Positions 1-6,745 of a stretch of 10,257 nt of DNA are shown here, piece by piece (positions within the stretch are counted from its first letter, which is position 1; each line of letters opens with the position of its first letter). This stretch comes from Actinomycetes bacterium. Lineage in GTDB: Bacteria > Actinomycetota > Acidimicrobiia > Acidimicrobiales > Acidimicrobiaceae. Made by a program: the position numbers and the translations under genes. The stretch covers positions 1 through 10,257 of the forward strand of contig JAKASN010000028.1 of NCBI GenBank assembly GCA_021819025.1. The letters run 5' to 3'. The notes under the pieces were generated by a model. The model was not told where the DNA came from. It ran no database searches and saw only the letters and a list, made by a program, of their open reading frames with translations.

Positions 1-2
1 GC

Positions 3-92
3 CAGTCGCGCGATGGCGGCAGTAGCCGATATGGGCAAGGTGGCGGATCTTTTGACCGCGACTCTGCTCGGCGTTATCGCCGCGCCGGCTAA
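3..92 (+). CDS. C-terminal end of a gene with a Gly/Arg/Ser-rich tail (partial)
   Basis: Reading from base 3, the frame encodes about 29 residues rich in Gly, Ser, Arg, Asp and Tyr (including SSRYGQGGGSFDRDSARR) and ends at TAA 90-92; the 5' part lies outside the window. Tails of this type are common at the C-terminus of DEAD-box RNA helicases and other RNA-binding proteins, but no catalytic domain is visible, so the product is not named. The stop sits about 100 bases before a strong hairpin terminator, which fits the end of a transcription unit. Frame 1 is also open here, but it runs straight through the terminator stem and is less likely to be coding. Confidence 0.4.
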   Translation, partial: QSRDGGSSRYGQGGGSFDRDSARRYRRAG

Positions 93-192
93 GTCACCAG
101 CACTAGGGCTGCCAGGATCTTCTAGCGAGACACTACCCCAACGCGTCACATGCCTTCGACTTGGGCCAACCAAGAGAATCGATCCATCGATA

Positions 193-240
193 GGGCGCCA
201 CCGCCACCGCTTTAGGCGCTGCGGTGGCGCCCTTACTTTC
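193..240 (+). terminator. Strong hairpin, probable intrinsic terminator
   Basis: A perfect 12-bp GC-rich stem (193-204 with 221-232) encloses a 16-nt loop and is followed by a T-containing tail (TTACTTTC). It lies downstream of the reading frame ending at 92 and probably ends that transcript. The T-tract is imperfect, so efficiency is uncertain. Confidence 0.65.
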
Positions 241-243
241 AAT

Positions 244-325
244 GAGGGTGGCCCCTCCCGTCATTGTCAATGAACGTCTTTACTGGGCTAGCCAACTGGT
301 AGCCCTGTAAAGACGGCCACCCCTC
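244..325. other. Three-way-junction-like inverted-repeat element, unassigned
   Basis: Three nested complementarities are visible. An outer stem pairs 244-253 with 315-325, with one bulged C. A small hairpin sits at 261-273 (TCATT/AATGA). A long hairpin pairs 275-283 with 307-315 (CGTCTTTAC/GTAAAGACG) and continues inward as 285-290 with 300-305 and CC/GG around an AACT loop. Together they can fold as a three-branched RNA of about 82 nt or a cruciform-like DNA element. No riboswitch or housekeeping RNA signature that I know is present, and no T-run follows. It could be a small structured RNA, an untranslated-region element or a palindromic repeat unit. Confidence 0.4.
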
Positions 326-348
326 AAGTGAGAACATGCACACCGAGG

Positions 349-507
349 CTAGGGGGTGCCAAGTCGGCGTCTCGCCGAGACCCCCAGCGATCTCTAAGAC
401 CGCAAGGATCCCTTGGCGAGGCCCACCACTTCAACCAGCAGCCCATTAGGTCTCCATGCCAGATGCGTCGCGACTCTTCTCGCCACGGAGGCGCTGCGGC
501 GAGACCT
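349..507. other. Cluster of further inverted repeats
   Basis: A hairpin at 349-387 pairs GGGGG (352-356) with CCCCC (381-385) and encloses a perfect 6-bp stem TCGGCG/CGCCGA (364-369 with 373-378). Farther on, 448-454 (AGGTCTC) is complementary to 501-507, while 478-484 (TCTCGCC) is complementary to 498-504. These last two pairings share bases 501-504 and cannot form together. No gene is supported here. The structures could belong to one transcript with the element at 244-325, but nothing in the sequence proves transcription. Confidence 0.3.
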
Positions 508-1081
508 TCCCCCGTCTCTGCGATAGCACTTGTCTCGATAACTTAGCACTCCTCGAGCTTGGCCGACCCGACCTATCCATCGCTTCCCAGCCCGCGTCCA
601 CAGGTCGACCTCCGTCGCGGTAACTCTAGAGCAAGAGTTGGCAGATGTCCGCTAATTGTCATGCCGCGAGACGATATCAAAGCGCTCCGATAGAAGCGCA
701 TTTATGTTTTACTCGGCTACTTAATCCACTTCCGCGACTATTCCACAACCTTTCCTTCGCGTGCACTTGGTCTTTCATGAGCTGCTCTCCAATTTACCGA
801 GCCCCTTCTACCGACCGAGATATCCCGAGAATCTTGCTATATCCCCCGAAACTCATTGTGCATTTTGCGTGCCTTGGCGTGTTGCGCGCGCTCGGCTAAA
901 GCGAGAGGGTTTCACGAATAGCTATCTGCGCAGCTGCGAATATCGGCGGTTTAGCCTCGCCAATTCGAAGGGCCTATAACTGCTTGTAGCAGCATATTTA
1001 TCTCCATCTGGGCGGTCATGCACGCAATTCTCTCTATTGTTGATAAGATTAGTCAGGAATCGAAGAACGCAAGGAGTGCCA
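508..1081. other. Non-coding stretch and leader of the sulfate operon
   Basis: I see no convincing gene: the open frames have atypical composition and no ribosome-binding sites. A 6-bp hairpin AACTCT/AGAGTT lies at 622-639. A short inverted repeat CTGCT-TGT-AGCAG at 980-992, about 90 bases before the sulfite reductase start, could be an operator but is too short to assign. No good -35/-10 pair stands out, although the operon promoter should lie here. The Shine-Dalgarno AAGGAG at 1071-1076 belongs to the next gene. Confidence 0.4.
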
Positions 1082-2830
1082 ATGAGCGATTTACCCGACG
1101 ATAATCATTTGTCTGCACCATTGAGTGGAGTAGAAAAAGTCAAAATGGACTCCAATTGGCTTAGAGGCGCCATCGCGATGGAATTGCAGACCGAGGTTCC
1201 TAAATTTGGGAATGACACGCAACAAATACTAAAATTTCACGGCATATATGCCCAAGATGACCGCGACGGTCGTGCGCAAAGGCGCCGGAGCGGACTTGAC
1301 GTTGAGCATATCTGCATGATTAGGGTTGCGCTTCCCGGGGGCACTTTGACTGCCGCGCAGTACCTCGCGCTGAGCGACCTCGCCGACAAGCTTGGCAACG
1401 GGACAATCCGACTTACTACCAGACAAGGGATACAATTCCACTTCGTTACCAAGGCAGACCTGGCTGAGCTTTTGCGCGCCATCAACAGCATCGACGTGAC
1501 CACTTGGGGTGGCTGTGGTGACGTGGTGCGCAACGTCACGGCTTGCCCCGGCGCGGTACTTCCTTTGGTTGGCGAGGCGCTCAGCGACATTGCCAATGCC
1601 CTTTCGCAGCGCTACAAAGCTCCTGCGGCATCGTATCTAGAGCTGTGGGTCGACAACGAGCGAGTCCCCACGCCACTGCTCGACGCGCGATCCCAGCAAG
1701 ACTCCCTTTATGGCGCCAACCTACTGCCGCGAAAGTTCAAGATCGGAGTTAGCACCTCAGGGGACAACTGTGTGGATGTACTCTCCTGCGACCTTGGCGT
1801 CGTTCTTGACGCCCAGAGCTTGAACCGCATCAGGCTCTACGTCGGAGGTGGCATGGGCCGCAGCGGTACTGACGACACCACCTATGCCAAACTGGGAGAA
1901 CTCCTCGGAGAGGTCGACCAAAGTGAGCTTCTCGGCATTTGTGACGCAGTCATAGCACTGCAGCGAGACCATGGCAATCGCGTTGACCGAGCCCATGCGA
2001 GACTCAAGTACCTTATCGACGCCTGGGGGATCGATAGGTTTCGAGAACAAGTCGAGGCGCGCGCAAATGTCCACTTCGCTCCTGCTGGTGTCGATACATT
2101 TTTGGCTACCTCCGACCACCTTGGCGTTACGAGACTCCCCCACCATGTCTTGCGCATCGGCCTCAAGACTCCAAGCGGGAGAATCGCCGACACTGGGCAA
2201 ATAAGCCTCAAAAGTGGCATTTACTTCCTGGTATCAAAGTATCAACCCAAACTTGCGGTGACTGCTAAGGGTGACCTCCTCCTCGAGGGCATCGACGAGG
2301 CCTCGCTTGGGGAGTTCCTCCTCGACCTGAAGCTCTTTGGGATCAAGCCGAGCTCAGAGCTCCCGAGCTTGGCACGCACCTCCTTTGCATGCGTGGCACT
2401 GCCGACGTGCGGACTAGCGCTTGGTGAGTCCGAACGCTACCTCCCGAGCTTTATTGAGGAACTCACCGCTGCCCTCGAGAGCAACGGGGTGGGCGATTTA
2501 GAGATCGACATTCGCATCACCGGCTGTCCCAACGGCTGTGCGCGGCCCTATCTCGGCGAGATCGGAATCGTCGCACGCACCAAGAAGAGCTACGACATTT
2601 TCCTTGGCGCGGACTCCTGCGGTACGCGGCTTAACCATCTTTTCGCCCGTGATGTGGCCAAGGAATCCCTCATTGCGGCGCTGGTACCAATACTCAAGCT
2701 CTACAGCGAGGGGCGCCACGACCAAGAACGTTTCGGCGATTTCGTGGCTCGTCTCGAACCACAGCAGCTTGCGGCATTGACCCCGGTTGCAACGAGGAGA
2801 CCGCGCAGCCTGGCGGTGGCTACGCCGTGA
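1082..2830 (+). CDS. cysI: Assimilatory sulfite reductase, siroheme/4Fe-4S hemoprotein
   Basis: The 582-residue protein performs the six-electron reduction of sulfite to sulfide in the cytoplasm. Both halves of the nitrite/sulfite reductase fold are present: an early FHGIYAQDDRDGR-type segment, then RLTTRQGIQFHF, PRKFKIGVS and VGGGMGRS. The cluster ligands form the classic pattern C437-X5-C443 (ACVALPTCG) and C482-X3-C486 (TGCPNGC), which hold the siroheme-coupled 4Fe-4S cluster. These motifs resemble the CysI/plant ferredoxin-sulfite-reductase group more than nitrite reductase. The ATG at 1082 was chosen because AAGGAG (1071-1076) precedes it by 5 nt; a TTG 45 bases upstream lacks such a site. 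It is the first gene of a five-gene operon. No CysJ flavoprotein is visible, so ferredoxin or a distant partner may donate electrons; a sir-type name would fit equally well. Confidence 0.93.
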   Translation: MSDLPDDNHLSAPLSGVEKVKMDSNWLRGAIAMELQTEVPKFGNDTQQILKFHGIYAQDDRDGRAQRRRSGLDVEHICMIRVALPGGTLTAAQYLALSDLADKLGNGTIRLTTRQGIQFHFVTKADLAELLRAINSIDVTTWGGCGDVVRNVTACPGAVLPLVGEALSDIANALSQRYKAPAASYLELWVDNERVPTPLLDARSQQDSLYGANLLPRKFKIGVSTSGDNCVDVLSCDLGVVLDAQSLNRIRLYVGGGMGRSGTDDTTYAKLGELLGEVDQSELLGICDAVIALQRDHGNRVDRAHARLKYLIDAWGIDRFREQVEARANVHFAPAGVDTFLATSDHLGVTRLPHHVLRIGLKTPSGRIADTGQISLKSGIYFLVSKYQPKLAVTAKGDLLLEGIDEASLGEFLLDLKLFGIKPSSELPSLARTSFACVALPTCGLALGESERYLPSFIEELTAALESNGVGDLEIDIRITGCPNGCARPYLGEIGIVARTKKSYDIFLGADSCGTRLNHLFARDVAKESLIAALVPILKLYSEGRHDQERFGDFVARLEPQQLAALTPVATRRPRSLAVATP

Positions 2831-3441
2831 TCATCTCAATTGAGTTAACTGGAAAAAAAGTATTCGTGATTGGAGACGTACCTGAAGCCTTCCAACGTGC
2901 CGAGGCGGCCCGATTGCAAGGAGCACAAGTAAGCCATATAAGGGCCTCCGAGGCCCGTTGGTTCCGGGACCACCGATCAGCCAGGCATCGACTTCGCCGC
3001 GTGAGTTTGCGCGGCGCGTTTCTGGTGATCGCAACTGATCGAGATCCCGATCTCAACGCCTGGCTCTATCGGCGAGCAGGCCGCTACGGATACCTTCTCA
3101 ACACACTCGATGAGCGCAACACCTGCACCTTTACCCACGTTGCGGTGCGACGTCCTCATCCAGAGATCGAGATCGCCGTCGCCACGGGAGGCTCCTCCCC
3201 TGCTTTCGCGGCAGTGTTGGCAGGGCATCTTGCGCAACGAACCACCGCAGCCGACCTTGTCGTGTATGAGAGTTTTAAAGCCTTCCGATCTCAGCTACGC
3301 AACAACAACGTCGCGACCTTCGGCTTTGACTGGAGCGGCCTTGACCGCGAGCTTCGCGAGACTCTCCAACACCGCAACGGCGATCCAAGAGACCTTCTGA
3401 ACGATCCAAGACTCAGTCACCAACAAAGAGAGGGCCAATGA
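2827..3441 (+). CDS. Precorrin-2 dehydrogenase / sirohydrochlorin ferrochelatase-like (Met8/CysG N-domain) protein
   Basis: This 204-residue protein probably makes siroheme for the adjacent sulfite reductase by oxidising precorrin-2 and inserting iron. Supporting motifs are an N-terminal Rossmann-type strand (KVFVIGD, 11-17), LVIATDRDPDLN (66-77), LLNTLDERNTCTF (90-102) and VATGGSSPAFA (118-128). D95 aligns with the catalytic Asp of Met8p/CysG, and GGSSP with the conserved GG(T/S)SP loop. The usual GGGxVA nucleotide loop reads GDVPEA here, so NAD binding may be altered. There is no uroporphyrinogen methyltransferase domain. The GTG start overlaps the upstream stop as GTGA, implying translational coupling; its Shine-Dalgarno is weak (GGTGG). 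The C-terminal 60 residues are charged and not assignable. Family membership is fairly sure, full activity less so. Confidence 0.75.
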   Translation: MIISIELTGKKVFVIGDVPEAFQRAEAARLQGAQVSHIRASEARWFRDHRSARHRLRRVSLRGAFLVIATDRDPDLNAWLYRRAGRYGYLLNTLDERNTCTFTHVAVRRPHPEIEIAVATGGSSPAFAAVLAGHLAQRTTAADLVVYESFKAFRSQLRNNNVATFGFDWSGLDRELRETLQHRNGDPRDLLNDPRLSHQQREGQ

Positions 3442-3983
3442 CGATCCCCGACACTTCTAAGCCGTTGCTCTGGTTTACCGGACTCTCGGGCGCAGGCAAG
3501 ACTACCATTGCCGAGGCGGTCCTCGCAGAACTGGTTCGCTGCGGTGAGCGCGCAGAACTCCTTGACGGAGATGAGATCCGCGCGGCACTCTCACCAGATC
3601 TCGGTTTTAGCCGCCGCGACCGCGACCTCCAGGTAGCACGACTGGGGTTTGTGGCATCACTTCTGACTCGAAACGGGATCACGGTGCTGGTCTCGGCGAT
3701 CAGTCCTTTCTCCGGGCCGCGGCGCGCCGCAATCGCCAAAAGCTCTCTCGGTCATGAGATTTACGTCAAGGCCGCCCTTGAGGTGGTGCAAACCCGCGAT
3801 ACCAAAGGCCTCTATGCACGCGCACGCCGCGGAGAGATCACCGGCCTCACCGGAGTGGACGATCCTTATGAGGAGCCTCTTCAACCTGATCTCGTACTCG
3901 ATACTGGCCGCTCGGAGTTGCAAAGTTGTGTGCGAGCAGCTCTCGGCCTGATTGGAAAGGAGGCCTCTTTTGCGCGACAGTGA
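3438..3983 (+). CDS. cysC: Adenylylsulfate (APS) kinase
   Basis: The 181-residue enzyme phosphorylates APS with ATP to give PAPS. Walker A is GLSGAGKTT (15-23), followed by LLDGDEIR (41-48), DLGFSRRDRD (54-63), the SAISPFSGPRR segment (86-96) and KGLYARARRGEITGLTGVDDPYE (residues 123-145), all hallmarks of CysC. Length is normal for a stand-alone kinase with no fused sulfurylase. The ATG overlaps the preceding stop as ATGA and has GAGAGGG (3428-3434) in front. It shares the operon with an APS-reductase-type enzyme and ATP sulfurylase, so it competes for APS; PAPS may serve sulfonation or act as an alternative substrate of the reductase. Confidence 0.93.
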   Translation: MTIPDTSKPLLWFTGLSGAGKTTIAEAVLAELVRCGERAELLDGDEIRAALSPDLGFSRRDRDLQVARLGFVASLLTRNGITVLVSAISPFSGPRRAAIAKSSLGHEIYVKAALEVVQTRDTKGLYARARRGEITGLTGVDDPYEEPLQPDLVLDTGRSELQSCVRAALGLIGKEASFARQ

Positions 3984-4674
3984 CTTCATGAAGACCCAGG
4001 AGCGTATCCGCGATGCCATCGCGCAGTTTCCCCGCCTCTTGATGACCACGGGTCTCAATATCTCTGGCCTGGTGCTTTTGGATCTCGCCACGGCGAACGG
4101 CTTTGGCGGAGAAGTTGTCTTTGTGGACACCGGATATCACTTTTCTGAGACCTTGCAACTCTTGGCAAAGTTGACGCGGCGTTATCGAGAGGTCACTTTC
4201 GTGAAGCTCGCCGGCGCCTCGGCAAGTGACGATCTCTACAAAGCAGATCCCGAACTATGTTGTGCCATCAACAAAGTCGCTCCCCTGCATGCCTATTTAT
4301 CCGCGCGCAAACCCGATGCCATCTTGAACGCTCGCACCAGGCAAAGCGCGAGCACCCGAGGTTCGCTACTTGCCATAGAAGCCGGAAACCCCGTCAAGGT
4401 CAATCCCCTCTTGGAGTGGACCCAAGAAGATCTCGAGCTTTATGCCAAGGTCTATCGACTCGATCTTCACCCCCTCTATGGGGAAGGATTTCTCTCCATG
4501 GGCTGCTGGCCATGCACTAGTGCGGTTAGCCCAGGGGCCGATGCCCGCTCCGGGCGCTTTGTTGGCCAAGCGCGCACCGAGTGCGGCATCTGGAGCAATC
4601 CCAAGATCGGCGGCGGGGAACCGGACTCGCAAGATCGAATCCCACTGTCGCGCCTTGCGAAAGGTAATTTGTGA
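3970..4674 (+). CDS. cysH: Adenylylsulfate/PAPS reductase, 4Fe-4S (CysH) type
   Basis: This roughly 234-residue thioredoxin-dependent enzyme reduces APS (or PAPS) to sulfite. The PAPS-reductase fold is shown by FVDTGYHFSETL (51-62) and ARTRQSASTR (121-130), and the C-terminal TECGIW (203-208) supplies the nucleophilic Cys205. Paired cysteines C97-C98 (LCCAINK) and C179/C182 (GCWPC) are the cluster ligands of the APS-reductase branch, absent from E. coli-type PAPS reductase. The first motif reads CCAINKVAPL where the family usually has CCxxRK, so Arg is replaced by Asn. The TTG at 3970 was chosen because GGAAAGGAGG (3954-3963) sits 6 nt upstream; this overlaps cysC by 14 bases. ATG 3988 is a possible alternative but lies too far from that site. 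Substrate preference is inferred from the cysteines. Confidence 0.88.
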   Translation: MRDSDFMKTQERIRDAIAQFPRLLMTTGLNISGLVLLDLATANGFGGEVVFVDTGYHFSETLQLLAKLTRRYREVTFVKLAGASASDDLYKADPELCCAINKVAPLHAYLSARKPDAILNARTRQSASTRGSLLAIEAGNPVKVNPLLEWTQEDLELYAKVYRLDLHPLYGEGFLSMGCWPCTSAVSPGADARSGRFVGQARTECGIWSNPKIGGGEPDSQDRIPLSRLAKGNL

Positions 4675-5816
4675 AGATCGCTGGAGATGGTACCGTGGCC
4701 GCACACGGCGGAGAACTCATCGAACTTGAGGTCTCGCACCCTCGATCTATAACAAGCAACTCCCAAGAGATCGAACTGAGCGCGAAACAGCGAGCCGACC
4801 TCGAGATGATTTGCATCGGAGCGTATTCGCCGTTAAAAGGCTTTATGAACAAGGAGGATTACCACTCGGTGGTGGCCGAGATGCGCCTCGGCAACGGAAC
4901 CTTGTGGCCCATTCCGCTCACATTCCAACTCCCAAGGGGAACGCTTCGTCCCGGAGTGGATACCTTGATTCTCCAAGTGGAGTCCCGGCCAGTGGGACTG
5001 CTCCACGTGAACTCCACCTTCGAGGCCGATCTCGAGTTCGAAGCCGAGGAGGTCTTTGGTACTTCGAACTCGGCCCATCCCGGAGTGGCCGCCCTTTATG
5101 GCGCAGGAAGTGGCTGCGTCTCGGGAGATTTGGAGATCTTTGCAATTCCTCGCGACTTTACCGGAAGCGAGTATCTCACCCCGGCAAGAGCCCGCGAAGC
5201 GTTTGTAGAGCGTGGCTGGCAGACCACGGTTGCATTTCAAACCCGCAACCCCATTCATCGCGCCCACGAGTACCTCCATAAAGTGGCACTCGAGATTGTC
5301 GACGGGCTGTTCCTCAATCCGCTGGTGGGATACACCAAGGGCGATGACGTACCAGCAGAGACGCGGATGCGGGCTTACCGGGCCCTGCTTGACAACTACT
5401 ACCCCAAGGACCGCGTGATACTAGGCGTCTATCCAGCTGCAATGCGCTATGCGGGGCCTAAGGAGGCGGTCTTGCACGCCATTTCGCGCAAGAACTACGG
5501 TTGCTCCCATTTCATCGTGGGCCGTGATCACGCCGGGGTGGGCGACTTTTATGGCACCTACGCGGCGCAGGACATCTTTGCCAAAATCGACCCCGAGGAG
5601 CTCGGAATCCAGATCATTAAGTTCGAGCACAGCTTCTTTTGCCAGCGCTGCGAACAAGTCGTCTCCAAGCGCACCTGCCCACATGACAGTAGCTATCACT
5701 TGACGCTATCGGGTTCCAAGGTACGTGAACTGCTACGCAACGGCGAGGAACTTCCCGCGCACTTCTCCCGCCCCGAAGTTGCCGCGATACTGATGGAGGC
5801 GTATCGCATAATTTAG
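4671..5816 (+). CDS. sat: Sulfate adenylyltransferase (ATP sulfurylase)
   Basis: The 381-residue enzyme joins sulfate and ATP to form APS and pyrophosphate, the entry step of the pathway. An N-terminal PUA-like domain (GAYSPLKGFM, 50-59) precedes the catalytic domain with QTRNPIHRAHE (190-200), where the two His form the HxxH nucleotide motif, and VGRDHAGVGDFYG (283-295). C324, C327, C336 and H338 (CQRC...CPH) form the zinc site seen in archaeal and many bacterial Sat proteins. SGSKVRELL (347-355) is conserved near the end. It is the homo-oligomeric Sat type, not the CysD/CysN type, and has no fused APS kinase. GTG 4671 overlaps the cysH stop as GTGA and follows AAGG (4661-4664). It is the last gene of the operon. 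Confidence 0.95.
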   Translation: MKIAGDGTVAAHGGELIELEVSHPRSITSNSQEIELSAKQRADLEMICIGAYSPLKGFMNKEDYHSVVAEMRLGNGTLWPIPLTFQLPRGTLRPGVDTLILQVESRPVGLLHVNSTFEADLEFEAEEVFGTSNSAHPGVAALYGAGSGCVSGDLEIFAIPRDFTGSEYLTPARAREAFVERGWQTTVAFQTRNPIHRAHEYLHKVALEIVDGLFLNPLVGYTKGDDVPAETRMRAYRALLDNYYPKDRVILGVYPAAMRYAGPKEAVLHAISRKNYGCSHFIVGRDHAGVGDFYGTYAAQDIFAKIDPEELGIQIIKFEHSFFCQRCEQVVSKRTCPHDSSYHLTLSGSKVRELLRNGEELPAHFSRPEVAAILMEAYRII

Positions 5817-5834
5817 CCTCGGCCATGGGCTTTT
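5815..5834 (+). terminator. Weak hairpin with T-run after sat
   Basis: AGCCT (5815-5819) can pair with GGGCT (5827-5831), with a G-T at the closing pair, followed directly by TTT. It begins within the sat stop codon. The stem is only 5 bp, so this is a tentative terminator between the convergent sat and tetR genes. Confidence 0.22.
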
Positions 5835-5907
5835 CATCGCACAGGTCGTCTCCCAACGATGAGCCACCGCGCCGCGGGCCCAATTTGTCAGCCCATCGTC
5901 ACGACAT

Positions 5908-6528
5908 CTAGGAGATCGAACCGTATTCGACATTTAAAAGGCCATCGATCAATGCGAGAAAGGCGCATCGGTAGAGTTCGCCAGGTAGTGGCTCGAGGCT
6001 GCCTCCGATGATTCGATCGAGAATCATCCCATCGGCAAATCCGATCAACACCTGGATCGCCGCATCTGGGAGGTCTATCTCCAGATTGACGAGGATCTGG
6101 GCAAAATGGTGTCGAAAATCCTGCCGAAACCGCCGAACCGTGCTATTCAGATCAGGATCCTGAGAGGACACCAGGGAGATCTCCTGCCGCGCGCGCTGGC
6201 GTTCCAGCTGGGTGTGGTCAAGAAAGGAACGTTCCAGGGAGCGCTTCAAGATCTCCGCCGCGGAGGCTGTTCCCGGTTCAAGTCGTTGTGCCGCCCTGAT
6301 CGCGCGCTCGATCATCGCCTGGTCGATTTCGCATATCCTCTCGAATGCCGCTTCCAGAAGTGCCTGGCGGGTTCGAAAGTAGTTCGAGGCGGATCCCTCG
6401 GGCAAACCGAGATAGCCATCCACAGCACGGTGAGTCAGCCCACGCGATCCTTGGGTTCCCAAAATGTGGATTGCAGCGTCAGCCAATAAAGTTCTACGGC
6501 TCTCGCCGCGCTCAGGAAAGCTATCCAT
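5908..6528 (-). CDS. TetR/AcrR-family transcriptional regulator
   Basis: The 206-residue protein starts with a TetR-type DNA-binding domain: RRTLLADAAIHILGTQG (about 11-27), then the helix-turn-helix GLTHRAVDGYLGLPEGSASNYF (residues 30-51) and RTRQALLEAAFERI. The remaining all-helical part should be the dimerisation and ligand-binding domain, which is too variable to reveal an inducer. The gene is convergent with sat, so it is not part of the sulfur operon. Its ATG lacks an obvious Shine-Dalgarno; translation may be coupled to a small ORF ending 14 bases upstream, or leaderless. The VOC gene upstream on the same strand is a possible co-transcribed partner. The target genes cannot be read from the sequence. 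Confidence 0.88.
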   Translation of the reverse strand: MDSFPERGESRRTLLADAAIHILGTQGSRGLTHRAVDGYLGLPEGSASNYFRTRQALLEAAFERICEIDQAMIERAIRAAQRLEPGTASAAEILKRSLERSFLDHTQLERQRARQEISLVSSQDPDLNSTVRRFRQDFRHHFAQILVNLEIDLPDAAIQVLIGFADGMILDRIIGGSLEPLPGELYRCAFLALIDGLLNVEYGSIS

Positions 6529-6542
6529 TGCTGCTTAGGGTT

Positions 6543-6701
6543 TCAGTCACGATACCAGTGGTCCAAGTTGTCAAGTGCTCTGAGGTCCTCCCGACACCCG
6601 ATCGGCAAACAACTCTCCGAAGCGTTGGGCACGCCAAGGTGAATCTCCACGAGAGCGCAGGTAACGGTTGGGATGTACCAGGCTACCACCGCAGCAGGCA
6701 T
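6543..6701 (-). CDS. Possible small ORF between VOC gene and tetR (52 aa)
   Basis: ATG at 6701 is preceded by GAGGAG with a 4-nt spacer, and the frame runs to TGA at 6543-6545, encoding 52 residues with Cys and Trp but no recognised domain (MPAAVVAWYIPTV...). Spacing is operon-like: 44 bases after the VOC stop and 14 before the tetR start. A competing minus-strand frame (6571-6780, 69 residues, TTG start) overlaps the same bases and also has protein-like composition, for example LEEIDACCGGSLVHPNRYL, but has no ribosome-binding site. Either, both or neither may be real. Confidence 0.25.
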   Translation of the reverse strand: MPAAVVAWYIPTVTCALVEIHLGVPNASESCLPIGCREDLRALDNLDHWYRD

Positions 6702-6745
6702 CGATCTCCTCTAAAGCGAATCGGCCCTCGCGGTGTGCGGCGAGG

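Noticed and set aside
13..273. Open + frame of 86 codons at the window start
   Set aside because: It reads through both arms of the 12-bp terminator hairpin and degenerates into His/Arg-rich sequence; the frame ending at 92 fits the context better.
645..979. Two overlapping open + frames upstream of cysI
   Set aside because: Neither has a ribosome-binding site, a recognisable motif or codon-position bias.
1037..1081. TTG start extending the sulfite reductase by 15 residues
   Set aside because: The extension contains the AAGGAG site that serves ATG 1082, and the added residues are not family-like.
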